Of a DNA stretch of 64,000 bases, positions 12,550 to 23,817 are shown piece after piece. This DNA is from Tomocerus qinae (Eukaryota > Arthropoda > Collembola > Entomobryomorpha > Tomoceridae). The stretch covers positions 17,753,930 through 17,817,929 of the forward strand of contig CM034549.1 of NCBI GenBank assembly GCA_020055645.1. Reading direction: 5' to 3'. Under the pieces are notes generated by a model. It worked only from the letters and a program-made list of their open reading frames with translations, was not told the origin of the DNA and did no database searches. Made by a program: the position numbers and the translations under genes. Within the stretch, counting starts at the first letter, position 1, and every line of letters begins with the position of its first letter.

Positions 12550-13373
12550 CTTAATTCTAAAAGCAAGTATTAAGGTCAGGCAGTAGTACTTGGTTTTCAA
12601 TGTAATTTCCTACTCCAGGAAATCATGGATAAGTCGCCTAATTTTCAAGCAATCTGGGCGTAGTTGATCTCAAAATTTAGGATGAAGATCCTGGAGGGTC
12701 ACAAGTTTCAGATATGTTACAAATTTGACCTGTAAAGGTCACACTGGCCATTCTACCAAAAAGTTTTTTATTTTTTTTGGCGGGATAGGTTTATGAATTT
12801 TTTATAAAATAACCAAAAGTCTTTTTGAACAAAACGCAAACTTGTGACCCTCCACGACCCTGTAAGAATTTTAGGTAAAAAAATCAAAATTGAAAACGGA
12901 AGAGTTTTTGAGTTTTCCTTGATTTCCTAAAAAAATAAAATTTGAATGGTTTTGTACTCAACTCAATGTAAATAGATCGAGTTCATGCCAAATTCCGGTA
13001 GATACCTCGACGGAGGGGTGGCTCTGATATGTTTAGAAGGGTCGTTCATATTTGTTACAATGTAAATAAGGTAGTAGATTGCATATAATAAATAAATTAT
13101 TACTCTGTTTGTCTACAAGAAAATTTGCACAAGAACTGCGGTTTCCAGCTTTACGATCTAGAATCTCATTATAAAGCCCGTGTTTTTGAGAAAGGATGTA
13201 CGTAGGCCAGCGCAATTCAAATCACTCGCTAATACTGATTCAGCACAGGACATATGACGAAACTCTATCGTCAAATTGAGTCAATCTGTCACAGGGAAAG
13301 GTCCATCCACGACAATTTTTGAATAGTTCAATCGGGAATAATTGAAGAAAATCTGAATTAAAGACGACGAAAC
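12550..13373. other. intergenic spacer with a small inverted repeat
   Basis: Contains the 16-bp inverted repeat at 12693-12853 (listed separately) and the presumed promoter and leader of the glutathione peroxidase gene. No TATA box was recognised and nothing else can be supported. Confidence 0.5.
12693..12853. repeat. inverted repeat with 16-bp perfect arms
   Basis: ggagggtcacaagttt at 12693-12708 is repeated as its exact reverse complement at 12838-12853, with a 129-bp spacer. Partial similarity continues outside the arms. It may be the core of a decayed MITE; no flanking duplication was identified. Confidence 0.55.
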
Positions 13374-14263
13374 ATGGTATTCTATTATCCCTGTTTGTTT
13401 ATGATTCCTTTACTCTTTACTGTCTTTACTGTCTTACTCTTACTGGTTAAATTTAATCTGTCATATATGTATCTTTTATATTTTAAGGCGGAGGCTGGAA
13501 CTGAAGATTTAGCCAAAAATTGGAAAAACGCCCCTTCGGCGCACGTTTTCAATTATACTGACATTGACGGACAGCCACAATCAATGGAACAATATAAGTT
13601 AGTATATAAAATATACGATTGTGATGCACTGGGATGTATAGATGTAGTTAAATATAATGTAATATAGCACAAATTCCATTACGTAAAGAATAACTCATTT
13701 TTCTTTACTGAACGCAGGGGTCATGTACTAATCATCGCAAACGTGGCGTCTAAATGTGGCCTTACCTGTGTCAATTACGAACAACTGACACAACTTTATG
13801 ACAAGTACTCCGAAAACGAAGGTTTAAGAATTTTGGCATTCCCTTGCAATCAGTTTTCTGGACAAGAACCTCTCGATGAGCCGCAAATCAAGGAGTTTGT
13901 CAAAGAATACAATGTTCGTTACAACATGTCCAGCAAAATCAACGTCAATGGCGATGATGCCCACCCACTATGGAAATTTCTAAAACACAAACAAGGTGGA
14001 ACTTTGGGGGACTTCATTAAGTGGAACTTTACCAAATTTATTGTCGATAAACACGGAAATGTCGTCAAGCGATATGGGCCAAACACCAATCCAAAAGTAA
14101 GTATAGAAGTTCTAGTACTTTTAAGGTGTACCATTGGAAAAAAGTAAATAATATGTAGTTATTTCTCATATATAACTAAACTGGAGAAGGTTTATTGATG
14201 CTATTTGTTATCCTATTACAGGAAATGGATAAGGATCTTCTGCACTACTTTTCTCTACAATAA
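13374..14263 (+). CDS. glutathione peroxidase, GPX4-like, cysteine type (3 exons, 214 aa)
   Basis: Exons are 13374-13597, 13718-14096 and 14222-14263. The enzyme reduces hydrogen peroxide and lipid hydroperoxides. The active-site loop reads NVASKCG with Cys88 at the position that holds selenocysteine in vertebrate GPX4, so no UGA recoding is needed. The rest of the catalytic tetrad is present: Gln120 (FPCNQF) and Trp177-Asn178 (WNFTKF). Cys118 in FPCNQF matches the resolving Cys of thioredoxin-dependent invertebrate and plant-type enzymes, so thioredoxin may be the reductant (family knowledge, not shown here). The first 38 residues are strongly hydrophobic, giving a signal peptide or anchor and suggesting a secretory or membrane location. 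A 42-bp stretch before the mature part starts with gt and ends with ttttaag, so a tiny alternative intron cannot be excluded. A possible ATTAAA signal is at 14301-14306. Confidence 0.9.
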
Positions 14264-16870
14264 ACTATCAGAAATCTCACGGGCTCAACGACTACATGAA
14301 ATTAAAGCACAGCTTTGCTCTTTCAAAATAATGTGTCTACAAAAGTAAACTTGTCCTTTTCTCACCAACCTTTATCGTCTGAAACGAAATGATCTAAAAT
14401 CTTTTGCGTATTTCTATATTGTTTGCTATATTTTCAAATATTGAGTATTTACTGTCTCGTGTTCAACAGTTTTTCCTATACGTATTAACTACAATGCTTA
14501 GGCCATATAATTGTATCAATAATTTTATTGTTTTATAAATATTTGAAGGCATCTTCAAGCATAAGTAATGCTTATTTATTTATTATTTAAGCTTATTTAA
14601 AAAACAGACCTGAACTAAACTCTTTTGTGCTCATGCTTATTATGCTTCAAAACTATAAACTTTATGGTTACAAATTACAAACTGTACAGCTGTATTATAA
14701 CCGCATTAACCAGATCAAGGCTGTATTGAGGGGGTGGGCTTTGGGGGCTAAAGCCCCCCCCCGAAATCCAAGAAAAAAGGAAAATTTTTTTCAAAATACC
14801 AAAAAATTTCGCGCTTCGCGCGATTTTATGTGATTTTTAGGCTATTTTTGACTCATTTTAGACAAAATAAGCCAAAAATTTTCGCGCTTCGCGCGATTAT
14901 GCCTAATAGATATTGTCCTATGATAACATAGCCCCCACCGAAATCGATTTCTAAATACAGTACTGAACCAGATAACATCGCAATTCTTCGTCATATTTAT
15001 TACTTGTGTACTAAACATTACTGCATTAAAGATTTAACAGGTTAATAAAAACCTATTAATTCTTAATTCATTACGATATATTATCATCTCTGATGTTTTA
15101 CTTTCATATTTGCATCTTATTATTTGCCGTATTTGCTTTATAGATCTTTACGTCCAAATTTGGAAATTTATTTTTATTATTAAACAGCCTTACGTACAAG
15201 GACATACAAGCAAGTACTATGTGTAAACTTTTACTTGATCTTTACAGGGTATAGGAATTGACTCTCTCGTTCTTATTTGATAAACATTGTTGCATAAGAA
15301 ATTAAACTAGTACAGCCATTACAAGTAATAGAGCATATGTTATAGGGAAATCATTTGTATGAAGTCTTTAGAACTATTTTCGATGTTGCAATTCGTCTGT
15401 GTTATTAAAACAATAAAAAGCTATTTGGACATGATATTAATAATCTTTATTGTATGGCTAGATTCAGATTAGATGAAGATTTGTTGGACCGAACCTTGTG
15501 ATATTTTAAAATAGATAGTTATAGCATAATAATAATGCAAACCTATACCATCAACTGTTAACACTAGAGATTAATTAAGATTAGGATCAGATGAATGAAA
15601 GCATTTGTCTCAGCTCCGTATAGTATTATATAGCTCCGTTAAATGAGCTTCGCTTTACAGTAAACGGATATCCTATTATACCTATAACCATAATAATAAA
15701 ACCATTGATAATTAGTTCATTCTAGTTCTAATGTCTTATCATTTGAGCTGAACTTTCATCTTTGTTATCCTTTATCGTTTATACAGTAATTTTGTTATTA
15801 ATTGTATTATCTTGTGTAGTATAGCTAGTAGTGGCATAGTAGTAGCATAACAAGACATAAGATTAACATATAAGATGTTTCAAAAATAGAAAATCTGAAA
15901 AATTAAGTGAAATATCAGATCAGACTATAATCTGGATATTTAGATATTTATCTGGATATTTCTAATATTCCGACGTATTTATATTTACTATTTTCATATA
16001 ACATGATAGTAGATACAAAAGATTAACGTAATCCTTTCTATTTTGTCTTTAAAATCCAATAAACAGTTTTGGTCATGAATGAAACTTTTAAATTGTTTAA
16101 TACCAGTTTACAAGTAAACAATTTAATATTATGAAGCATTCTCTAAATAGGTTTTGCAAATTGGCAAAGCTCAATCGATAGTTTTACATACCTACTACAT
16201 TATTCCTAGTCGTATTACACTACAGGGATGGACAACTATAATCACAGTGACGCTAACAATATATTGGATGGTATAGCTTTCCAAAAAATTCAAAGATTTT
16301 AATGTTTGTTTATCTATACATGCAGTAATTTCCTCATAGATGCTATCTTACATTGAATATTAGTTTAAATACATAGTAAGTCATCTCATACATTACCCTT
16401 ACCACTCACTACGCAGTGTAGATTTGTATATTTCCACAGAGCAAAGCGAATACATACAAGAGGGTCCAAAGAAATCCAGAATTTCTAGATATTTCTAGTT
16501 TTACAAATACAAGGGGCAGTAAGTTCATGAGCCACTTGCATGTAGCACATGCACATGACGCTTAAGATGTTTTATTTAATTATATTGACATGTGTTACTG
16601 AAGCTCTCACTCATTTCTGTTACAACCACAGCATGTATACAGTATTTTCGCTGTTCTGTCTCATTTTCTCCGTACATAGTACTGCAGAGTAGATAATATT
16701 CTAATTGTACCACGCCAGACGGATATCTAAAGATACCAAAGTTGATAAATGATTGAAGTGTGCAAGACAGAAATCATCTAGAGACTATTCTGATCAAGAA
16801 TAAACTCCTTGGAATTTAAACTCATTATCCTGGGAATTTTGTGTTTTTGTGTGTTTGACATTTCGTTGAG
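14264..16870. other. intergenic stretch with one small DNA transposon
   Basis: Apart from the hAT-like element at 14716-14965, I see no gene, RNA gene or clear repeat. The last few hundred bases are likely to hold the promoter of the P-type ATPase gene; no TATA box was recognised. Confidence 0.5.
14708..14973. mobile_element. hAT-like MITE (250 bp) with 8-bp target-site duplication
   Basis: The 8-bp direct repeat aaccagat at 14708-14715 and 14966-14973 flanks a 250-bp element, 14716-14965. Both ends begin with CA and share CTGTATT at the same offset (11 of 15 bases match between the left end and the complement of the right end). An 8-bp duplication and CA..TG ends are typical of the hAT superfamily. 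Inside are a G-run/C-run hairpin (ggggctaaagcccc, about 14742-14760) and two copies of ttcgcgcttcgcgcg, at about 14807-14821 and 14881-14895, each itself a small palindrome. There is no transposase frame, so it is non-autonomous. GC content of the element is far above its surroundings. Confidence 0.8.
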
Positions 16871-19800
16871 ATGGAAAGAGGAGGATTTCCATTCGTGGAT
16901 GCTTTTTCTAGAAATGATAATATTGTGGTAATACTGACATTGACATACAAATAATCATGAAGTAAATTCATACAAATATGGCAATTTATAATTATATGAG
17001 GTACAAATATACTTATTTTTGGTTTATGATTTCAGCTTAATGAAGTTAATATGGAAAACGAAGATGACGATGAATGGGACATAGCTGGCTTGGAGGATGA
17101 TCCACATCTACCTTTACTACATGCTGTAAAAACCTATGGCACTGCATTGGCTAAGGTAATTTAATTTAACATCTTTCTCAGAAGGCTTTATTGTAATCTT
17201 TAATTTTTATTATCGAAATCTGATAACAGTTTACTAAGTGATAACGACACTACTCATTGACCAGTGTCGTTGCAAAGGGAATGCTTGACATTTTAAGGGG
17301 GAAGACATTTAAAATTTATTTCTATGAATTTTACCTACATCAATAACATTACCACTCTGTTATAATATTGGCATAAGATCATCACTACGCATTTTTGTTA
17401 ATTAGGATCCTGATGTTGTAGAGTTTCAATCGAGAGCAGAAGACAAGGAATGGGATTTGGATGACCATAAAGTCTCGATACAAGAACTTGTAAAGCGTTA
17501 TGGAACAGATCTTCATTGGGTATGAAATGTGAAATGTGTTTTAAGTATGCCAATGGCTATTTACATATATTTCTACACTGCATCCTATACATTATGCAAC
17601 ACCGAGTATCCCTTACACATGGTGTTATAACTGTTTCACTCTCACGTTAATCTCTTTGTATTCGAAAGACAATGGATCATATGTTGCATTACAATGGACC
17701 TCCCACGTTGAATTGCTCGACTCGAAGTTTGCGCTGAAGTTAAGCCTTTGTATTGCAACATATGATCCATTTTCTTTCGAATACAAAGAGATTAACATGA
17801 GAGGGAAATTATAATACACAAAGATAAATCCTAGCTGCAATCATTTACTATCGTTTTTCTAAAATCTTAGGGTTTGGATGATGATCTTGTGCTTCGTAAT
17901 AGAGAGAGATACGGAAAAAATGTTCTTACTCCTCCACCGAAACCTTCGCAACTTAGAAAATTCATAATGGCCGTAATTGGTGGATTAAATGCCCTACTCT
18001 TAGCAAGTTCCGCGCTTTGCTTTTTATCTTACGGTGCTCAATACCTCTACACTGATAATATTTCTAATGAAAATGTAAGTTTTGTTTCATTCGATAATAA
18101 GTTCTTGGAACTTGATGGCATTCCTAGATGAAAACACCCTTCCCAAACGATTTACGGCGTTATTAGTCATTCTGAGTTTTCATCATTCGGAAATATTATT
18201 TTTACATTTTCAGTTGGTACTCGGATGTGCGTTGATAGTAGTCATCCACATTTCCGGGGCCTTTTCATTTTATCAAGAATTTAAATCGGATAGAATAATG
18301 GAATCATTTAAAAATATGGTTCCCCGTTCTGCAATAGTTCACCGAAACGGAACAGGGGTCGAAATCGATGTTTCAGAAATTGTTGTTGGGGATTTAGTTG
18401 AAATTAAATATGGAGATTTAATACCCGCTGATATCCGTATATTTGAGTGCCAAAATTTTACTGTGGACAATTCCGGGCTAACTGGAGAATCCGAGCCCCA
18501 AAAGAGATCTGCTGAATGCACAGACGACAATCCTTTGGAAACAAAGAACTTGGCATTTTTCTCCACCAACGCAGTGGAAGGAGTAGCTCGTGGAATGGTC
18601 ATTCGAACGGGATCAGCAACTTTAATGGGTCGATTAGCAAGAATTGCTTCTGGAGTCAGTTCTGGAAAAAGCCCAATAGCTGTGGAAATGGACAGATTTA
18701 TTGTTATCATGACTTTTAGATCTTTATTGTTTGGTGGAGTTTTCTTTGTTATAGCCATACTCATGGACTTCAGCTTGATCGATTCAATTTTCTTCGTGAT
18801 TGGCATTGTTGTCGCAAATGTGCCCGAAGGTATGCAAATTATTTTCTGATTCATAATTCTGATTTCTATCATTTGAAAATGTAATCATGAGAAGCTCAAA
18901 ATTCTAGGGTTGGCCGTTACATTCACGACTATTTTATCTGTTACTGCAAAACGGATGGCAAAGAACAACTGTTTAGTGAAGCATTTACATGCAGTAGAAG
19001 CATTGGGGTCGACTTCAGTAATATGTTCTGACAAAACGGGGACAATTACTCAGAATAACATGTCCGTGGCTCATATGTGGTTTAACAATAAAATTGCTGA
19101 AGCAGACACAAGCGAATTTATTACTGGGATGCAATTCGATATTAAGGATCCTGGATTTTTTGCATTAGGAAATGTAGCAGCCTTATGTTCTCGAGCAGTT
19201 TTTAAGCCTGGACAGGATCACATTCCTGTTTTAAGGAGGTTCTAATTTATTGCATTGATTTTCATGCTGAGAAACTGAGAACTCCTTAATCTAATTACAT
19301 CTATTTACTTCGTAATTACAATATTGTCAATATTTAGAGATGTCGACGGGGATGCTTCAGAAACTGCAATTTTAAAATTCATAGAGGTGCAGATAGGAGA
19401 TGTGAAACAATACCGAGCTCATTTTCCAAAAATTTGTGAAATTCCTTTTAACTCTTCTAACAAATTTCAAGTTTCCATTCATAACATGGCAGCCACTGCT
19501 GATCCTCGTTATCTACTTGTAATGAAGGTGGGAGAAATAACACTTAATAGTAAAGCTTTTGGTACTTTGAATTTACATCGAATGTTAAGTTGTAAACAAT
19601 TGTCCGCTATAACAGGGTGCTCCAGAACGGGTTATAAATCTCTGTAGTAAGATCCTAATCGGAGATAGAGAATTCGATTTCGATGAAAAATGGAAGCAAG
19701 AATTCAATAGAGTATATTATACACTTGGGAGCCAGGGCGAGCGGGTTTTGGGTAAATTGTGCCCAGATTTACATGAAAATGTTGTTATGCAAATTAACAA

Positions 19801-21773
19801 TTAGTTGAAAAGAATATTAAACTTTCAGGCTTTTGTGACTGCCGACTCCCTATTGAGAAATTTCCGATTCCATATTCATTTGATTCGGAAAATCCGGATT
19901 TTCTTGATGAAGGAATGAGATTTGTAGGACTTATTTCCATGATTGACCCTCCACGAGCTTCTGTCCCTGATGCTGTTTCCAAATGCAAATCCGCAGGTTT
20001 ACATTTTCTATTTAATTTTATATTTGTTAATTGTGCGGTTGGATAGATCTATTTGTACGTACTTTTATTTCTATTTATTAAGGCATAAAAGTTATAATGG
20101 TCACTGGAGACCACCCAATTACAAGCAAAGCAATAGCTAGATCGGTTGGAATATTGTCAGAAGGTGATTAAAATTAATCTTAAAATGATTTTAGCCCAAC
20201 ATTCGTTTGAAATTCCTTGATTCGTATCTATTTAATGTTTATATAAATTAAATCAGGAAATGAAACGATTGAAGAAAAGGCGATGAGACTTGGCTGCAGG
20301 TTGGAAGATTTAGATCCCAAAGATATTAAAGCAGCCGTTGTGTCTGGAGCAGAACTAAAAATGTTGAGTCCCTCAGAACTTCGAAATCTTCTGCGGAATC
20401 ACTCTGAGATTGTATTTGCGAGAACGTCCCCAGAACAGAAATACATTATTGTCGATGCATTTCAAGATCTCGGCTATATAGTCGCAGCGACGGGTGATGG
20501 TGTAAACGATGCTCCTGCTTTGAAAAAAGCTGATATTGGAATATCAATGGGAATTTCTGGAACTGAAGTTAGCAAAGAGACTGCCGACCTTATTTTGATG
20601 GACGACAATTTTAGTTCAATTGTCACGGGTGTTGAAGAAGGAAGACTTATTTTTGACAATTTGAAAAAACTCATTGCTTACAATATGGCAGATAATATTG
20701 CAGAAATGTACTCAGTTTGGATGTTTATGATTTTGAAGATACCCTTGCCTATGGGAACTATTGCTATGTTATTAAGTGTCTTAGGCACTGATGTCTTTCC
20801 TGCAATAAGTATAGCTTACGAAAAGGCAGAGGCTGATATTATGAAGTTAAAACCAAGAAATCCTAAAACTCAGAAACTGGTGACTTCTCAGTAAGATTTT
20901 TGAATCCCAGAAAATTACTAAAACTCTAAGCTTCAATCTCGCTTACTATTATAAACAATTTTCTACGTAAAAGTAGTTTAAACATGATGAATATCCTGAA
21001 TAGGTTACTGTCATACAGTTATGGCCAAGTTTCTGTAATTGAATGTACTGCAGGATTCTTCTCCTATTTTGTTACGTATGCATTATACGGTTGGATGCCT
21101 AAAGACTTAATTGGAATCGGTAGAAAATGGTTTGTAAGATCTATTAACGACCTTGAAGACTCTTTTGGACAGGAATGGGTTCGTTTATTGTCTTTTAAAG
21201 TCAGCACATGATTATTTGGTTAACAAAAATGTATTTTTTGAAACTTATAGACGTACCAAGCCAGATACAATTTGGCGTTGACAGCACAAACCTCATTTTT
21301 CATAGCCATTGTGATCATGCAAATTGCAAATATCATCTGTTGCAAAACAAGAAGGCTCAGTCTTTTCCAAAATGGAATGAGGTAAGATTTTCCTAAGTAA
21401 AATAGAAAATTGTAAAAAATGCATATCAGAAAACATGATTCTTATTCTTATATGTAATTAACGTACAGGAACATGAAGATGAATTTTTCAATGATTTTTG
21501 CGGTGATTCTCGCTTGTTTCCTGGTGTATACACCAAAGTTAAACATATCATTAAAATTCAGTTATTTAAGGTAAGTCTTAAGGTGTTTTATGTGACAGAA
21601 AAACGTTTAAGCTCTAAGAATTTCTACAGTTTTGGTTTTACGTTTTCAGGCCGGAATTGTGGGTGCCACCCATCCCCTTTGCTTTCCTTTTAATTATATA
21701 TGACGAATTAAGAAAATTGTCTGTCCGCAATAGTAAGAGTATCGGATGGGTTAGGGATGAGTTTGAAACATGA
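16871..21773 (+). CDS. Na,K-ATPase alpha-subunit-like P-type ATPase, divergent paralogue (15 exons, 1060 aa)
   Basis: Exons are 16871-16927, 17036-17155, 17406-17519, 17871-18074, 18214-18829, 18908-19238, 19338-19527, 19616-19751, 19829-19996, 20083-20163, 20257-20890, 21004-21178, 21251-21381, 21469-21570 and 21650-21773. The frame is continuous, ending in WVRDEFET where canonical pumps end in ETYY. P2C-type hallmarks are intact: actuator LTGES at 254-258, M4 VANVPEG (Glu370), phosphorylation loop CSDKTGT (Asp412), GDASE, KGAPER across a splice junction, MVTGDHP and ATGDGVND at 750-757. Catalysis of ATP therefore looks possible. In the ion sites, by alignment to the pig alpha-1 numbering I know, Glu327, Asn776, Glu779 and Asp808 are kept. 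Ser775 is Asp818, Asp804 is Val847, Asp926 is Asn, and the Glu953/Glu954 pair is Phe/Ala. Ordinary Na/K exchange is thus doubtful. A polar N-terminal extension of about 50 residues is unusual. AATAAA is at 22017-22022. Confidence 0.92.
17622..17818. repeat. intronic inverted-repeat element (MITE-like, about 200 bp)
   Basis: It lies in the intron between exons 3 and 4 of the ATPase gene. The left arm (about 17622-17694) and right arm (about 17748-17818) are about 90 percent complementary, including a long block around ctctttgtattcgaaag and tggatcatatgttgca. The spacer is about 53 bp. The transcript could fold into a long hairpin. Size and shape are those of a MITE; a target duplication was not resolved. 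Confidence 0.75.
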
Positions 21774-22545
21774 TCAATATTACCTTACAGTTTTCACCTG
21801 TATAACATGTATTTATGAATTAATGTCTTTTGTGTCTAATATTGTAATTCTATTTTACACGTGCTGGTCATTTATACAAGCAAATTACTGAAGTACATTG
21901 TCCTAGTCCTGTTCCCATTCTTTATTGAAAATTGTCCCCTTTTACAAGTGACAGATTCTATAAGTTCTTATATTAGCTAGTATTCTTATTGCAATTAAAC
22001 GAGCATTTTCCATACTAATAAAACATGTCAATGGCATACTCATTTTTTCACTTCTTCCCAGATGTTAATCAAAAATAAATTGAATATAATATAAAATTGA
22101 GTCATTCCTCAACTTGTAAAGTAAGGCAATGTAGCAGCTATAGCATTTACATGTACATAATTTACATTAGTTTAGTAATATAATGCAAAGTTGCAAAATG
22201 ATGGCTTACGAGAAAAAGCGGAACCTGTTATTGTAACACAAGTATATTATTATAGTTTAGTCAATCAAAAGCGAAGCTATTCGGCGCATTCATGAGTCTC
22301 ACTCACTCAAATCATTATACTGCGTAACTTAAACTTCACATTCTACCATGTGGAAGAGTTGAACGGGAAAATGTTATTAAATTGGTCTTAAGATAAACAT
22401 CTTCTGTTCTATTTCATTCAGTACAGTGATTTTTAAATGAATAGCTAATTAATAAAACTAATTATAAAGAAGAAAGGTCAATCGAAGCAAATTAAATTAA
22501 CACCAGCTGTCTCAGTATCTAAATTCCAATAAATATAAGCACAGC
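21774..22545. other. ATPase 3' end and spacer before the RRP8 gene
   Basis: Holds the presumed 3' untranslated region of the ATPase gene (AATAAA at 22017-22022) and about 500 bp of spacer. No further gene or repeat was seen. Confidence 0.5.
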
Positions 22546-23790
22546 ATGGGCCAGCCGAAAAATATACGAAGAAAGCTCAAACATTCAAAAGAAAAAGCTA
22601 AAGAAAAGAAAATTAAGAAAACTAAACTTCAAATGCAAATGAAAAAAAGTAATTCAAATTTGAAATATTTTTAGCAAGTATTTTTATAGTATAAAGTTTT
22701 TTGAATAATTGTTATTATTTGTTATCCACTTTTTGATGTTTGCTTTACAGAGAATCCTCCGAAAAAGTGGAAGAACAAGAAAACAATAGAAGTTTCTAAA
22801 CTGATTGAGGCTGAGAAACCTATCAAACAGATGTCTAAAAAGAGTATACAACCGGAAGGCCCCAAGAAAACTGAAAAAGAGTCTTTGAGAAGTCGAATGC
22901 TAAAACGATTGGAAGCTGCACGATTTAGGTTCGAATCTATACTAAGTAAATCATTTTTACCCAAATCCCACATTATGGTTACTCATAAAACTGTCGTGCT
23001 TACTGCTTTTAAACTGTCTGACCCATTTAGACAAATAAACGAAGAATTAGATCAAGGCGCAGTAGACTCAAATCCACAAGATGTATTCAGTGGTAATGTT
23101 GAGCTATTCCAAAAGTACCATACAGCCTACAGAGAAAGAGTTGAACATTGGCCTTCTAATCCACTGGACATTATTAAGAAATATATAAAGAAGAAATTGC
23201 CTGAAGATCGAGTTATAGCCGATTTCGGATGTGGAGAAGCTCTGTTAGCCGCTTCAGTCCCTCATAAAGTTCACTCCTTTGACTTATTTGCACTAAATGA
23301 CCGAGTTGTTGCTTGCGATATGAGTTCTACACCCTTAGCCGATGGATCTGTCGATTTAGTTGTATTTTGTCTTTCTCTGATGGGGACGGATGTTGCGAAG
23401 TACATTGCTGAGGCGAATAGAGTCCTAAAGCAAAAGTTAATAATAATCCTAATTTGAAAAATACATTTTTAAACCAAAAAATGCATACTTTTATAATTTT
23501 CTAATTTGATACCATGTAATTCTTGTAGGGGTCACTTAAAAATTGCCGAAGTTGCTAGCCGATTCCCGGAGAACAATGCAAACGGCTTCATTCGAAAAAT
23601 GAAAAAGTTTGGCTTTGTCACGAAGAAAAAGGTTCAGCAAGGAAATCTACTTAAGGAAAAGGGAGAGAAATTTTCTTCAAATCCAGATGTATTTCTAATG
23701 CTAGACTTTCTAAAACTTCGTCTAATTAGTAAGGTGAAAGGTAAACTTCCACCTTTAAAATTGTTGCCTTGTTCGTATAAGAAACGTTAA
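22546..23790 (+). CDS. Rrp8: ribosomal RNA-processing protein 8 (RRP8) methyltransferase (3 exons, 349 aa)
   Basis: Exons are 22546-22648, 22751-23435 and 23529-23790. RRP8 (nucleomethylin) is a nucleolar SAM-dependent methyltransferase that makes the m1A mark on large-subunit rRNA and, in mammals, joins a silencing complex on rDNA (family knowledge). Residues 1-90 are very Lys-rich and disordered, as expected of a nucleolar protein. Conserved parts visible are LFQKYHTAYRERVEHWPSNP, the SAM-binding motif I ADFGCGEALLA (Asp-Phe-Gly-Cys-Gly at 192-196), FDLFALNDRVVACDMS, DVVVFCLSLMGT-like VDLVVFCLSLMGTD, EANRVLK and LKIAEVASRF across the last splice site. The C-terminal half (about 155-349) covers the whole domain. 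It is shorter than human RRP8 because the N-terminal tail is shorter. AATAAA is at 23812-23817. Confidence 0.93.
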
Positions 23791-23817
23791 TAATACATTT
23801 ATATATTGAACAATAAA

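Noticed and set aside
13743..13800. Possible selenocysteine codon in the glutathione peroxidase
   Set aside because: The active-site codon is TGT (Cys88), not TGA, so no recoding is involved.
14716..14965. The cgcgcttcgcgc copies taken as a CRISPR-like array
   Set aside because: Only two copies within a transposon of a eukaryotic genome; no spacer series.
18339..18872. 177-codon minus-strand frame
   Set aside because: It is the complementary shadow of ATPase exon 5, whose + strand frame carries the LTGES and VANVPEG motifs.
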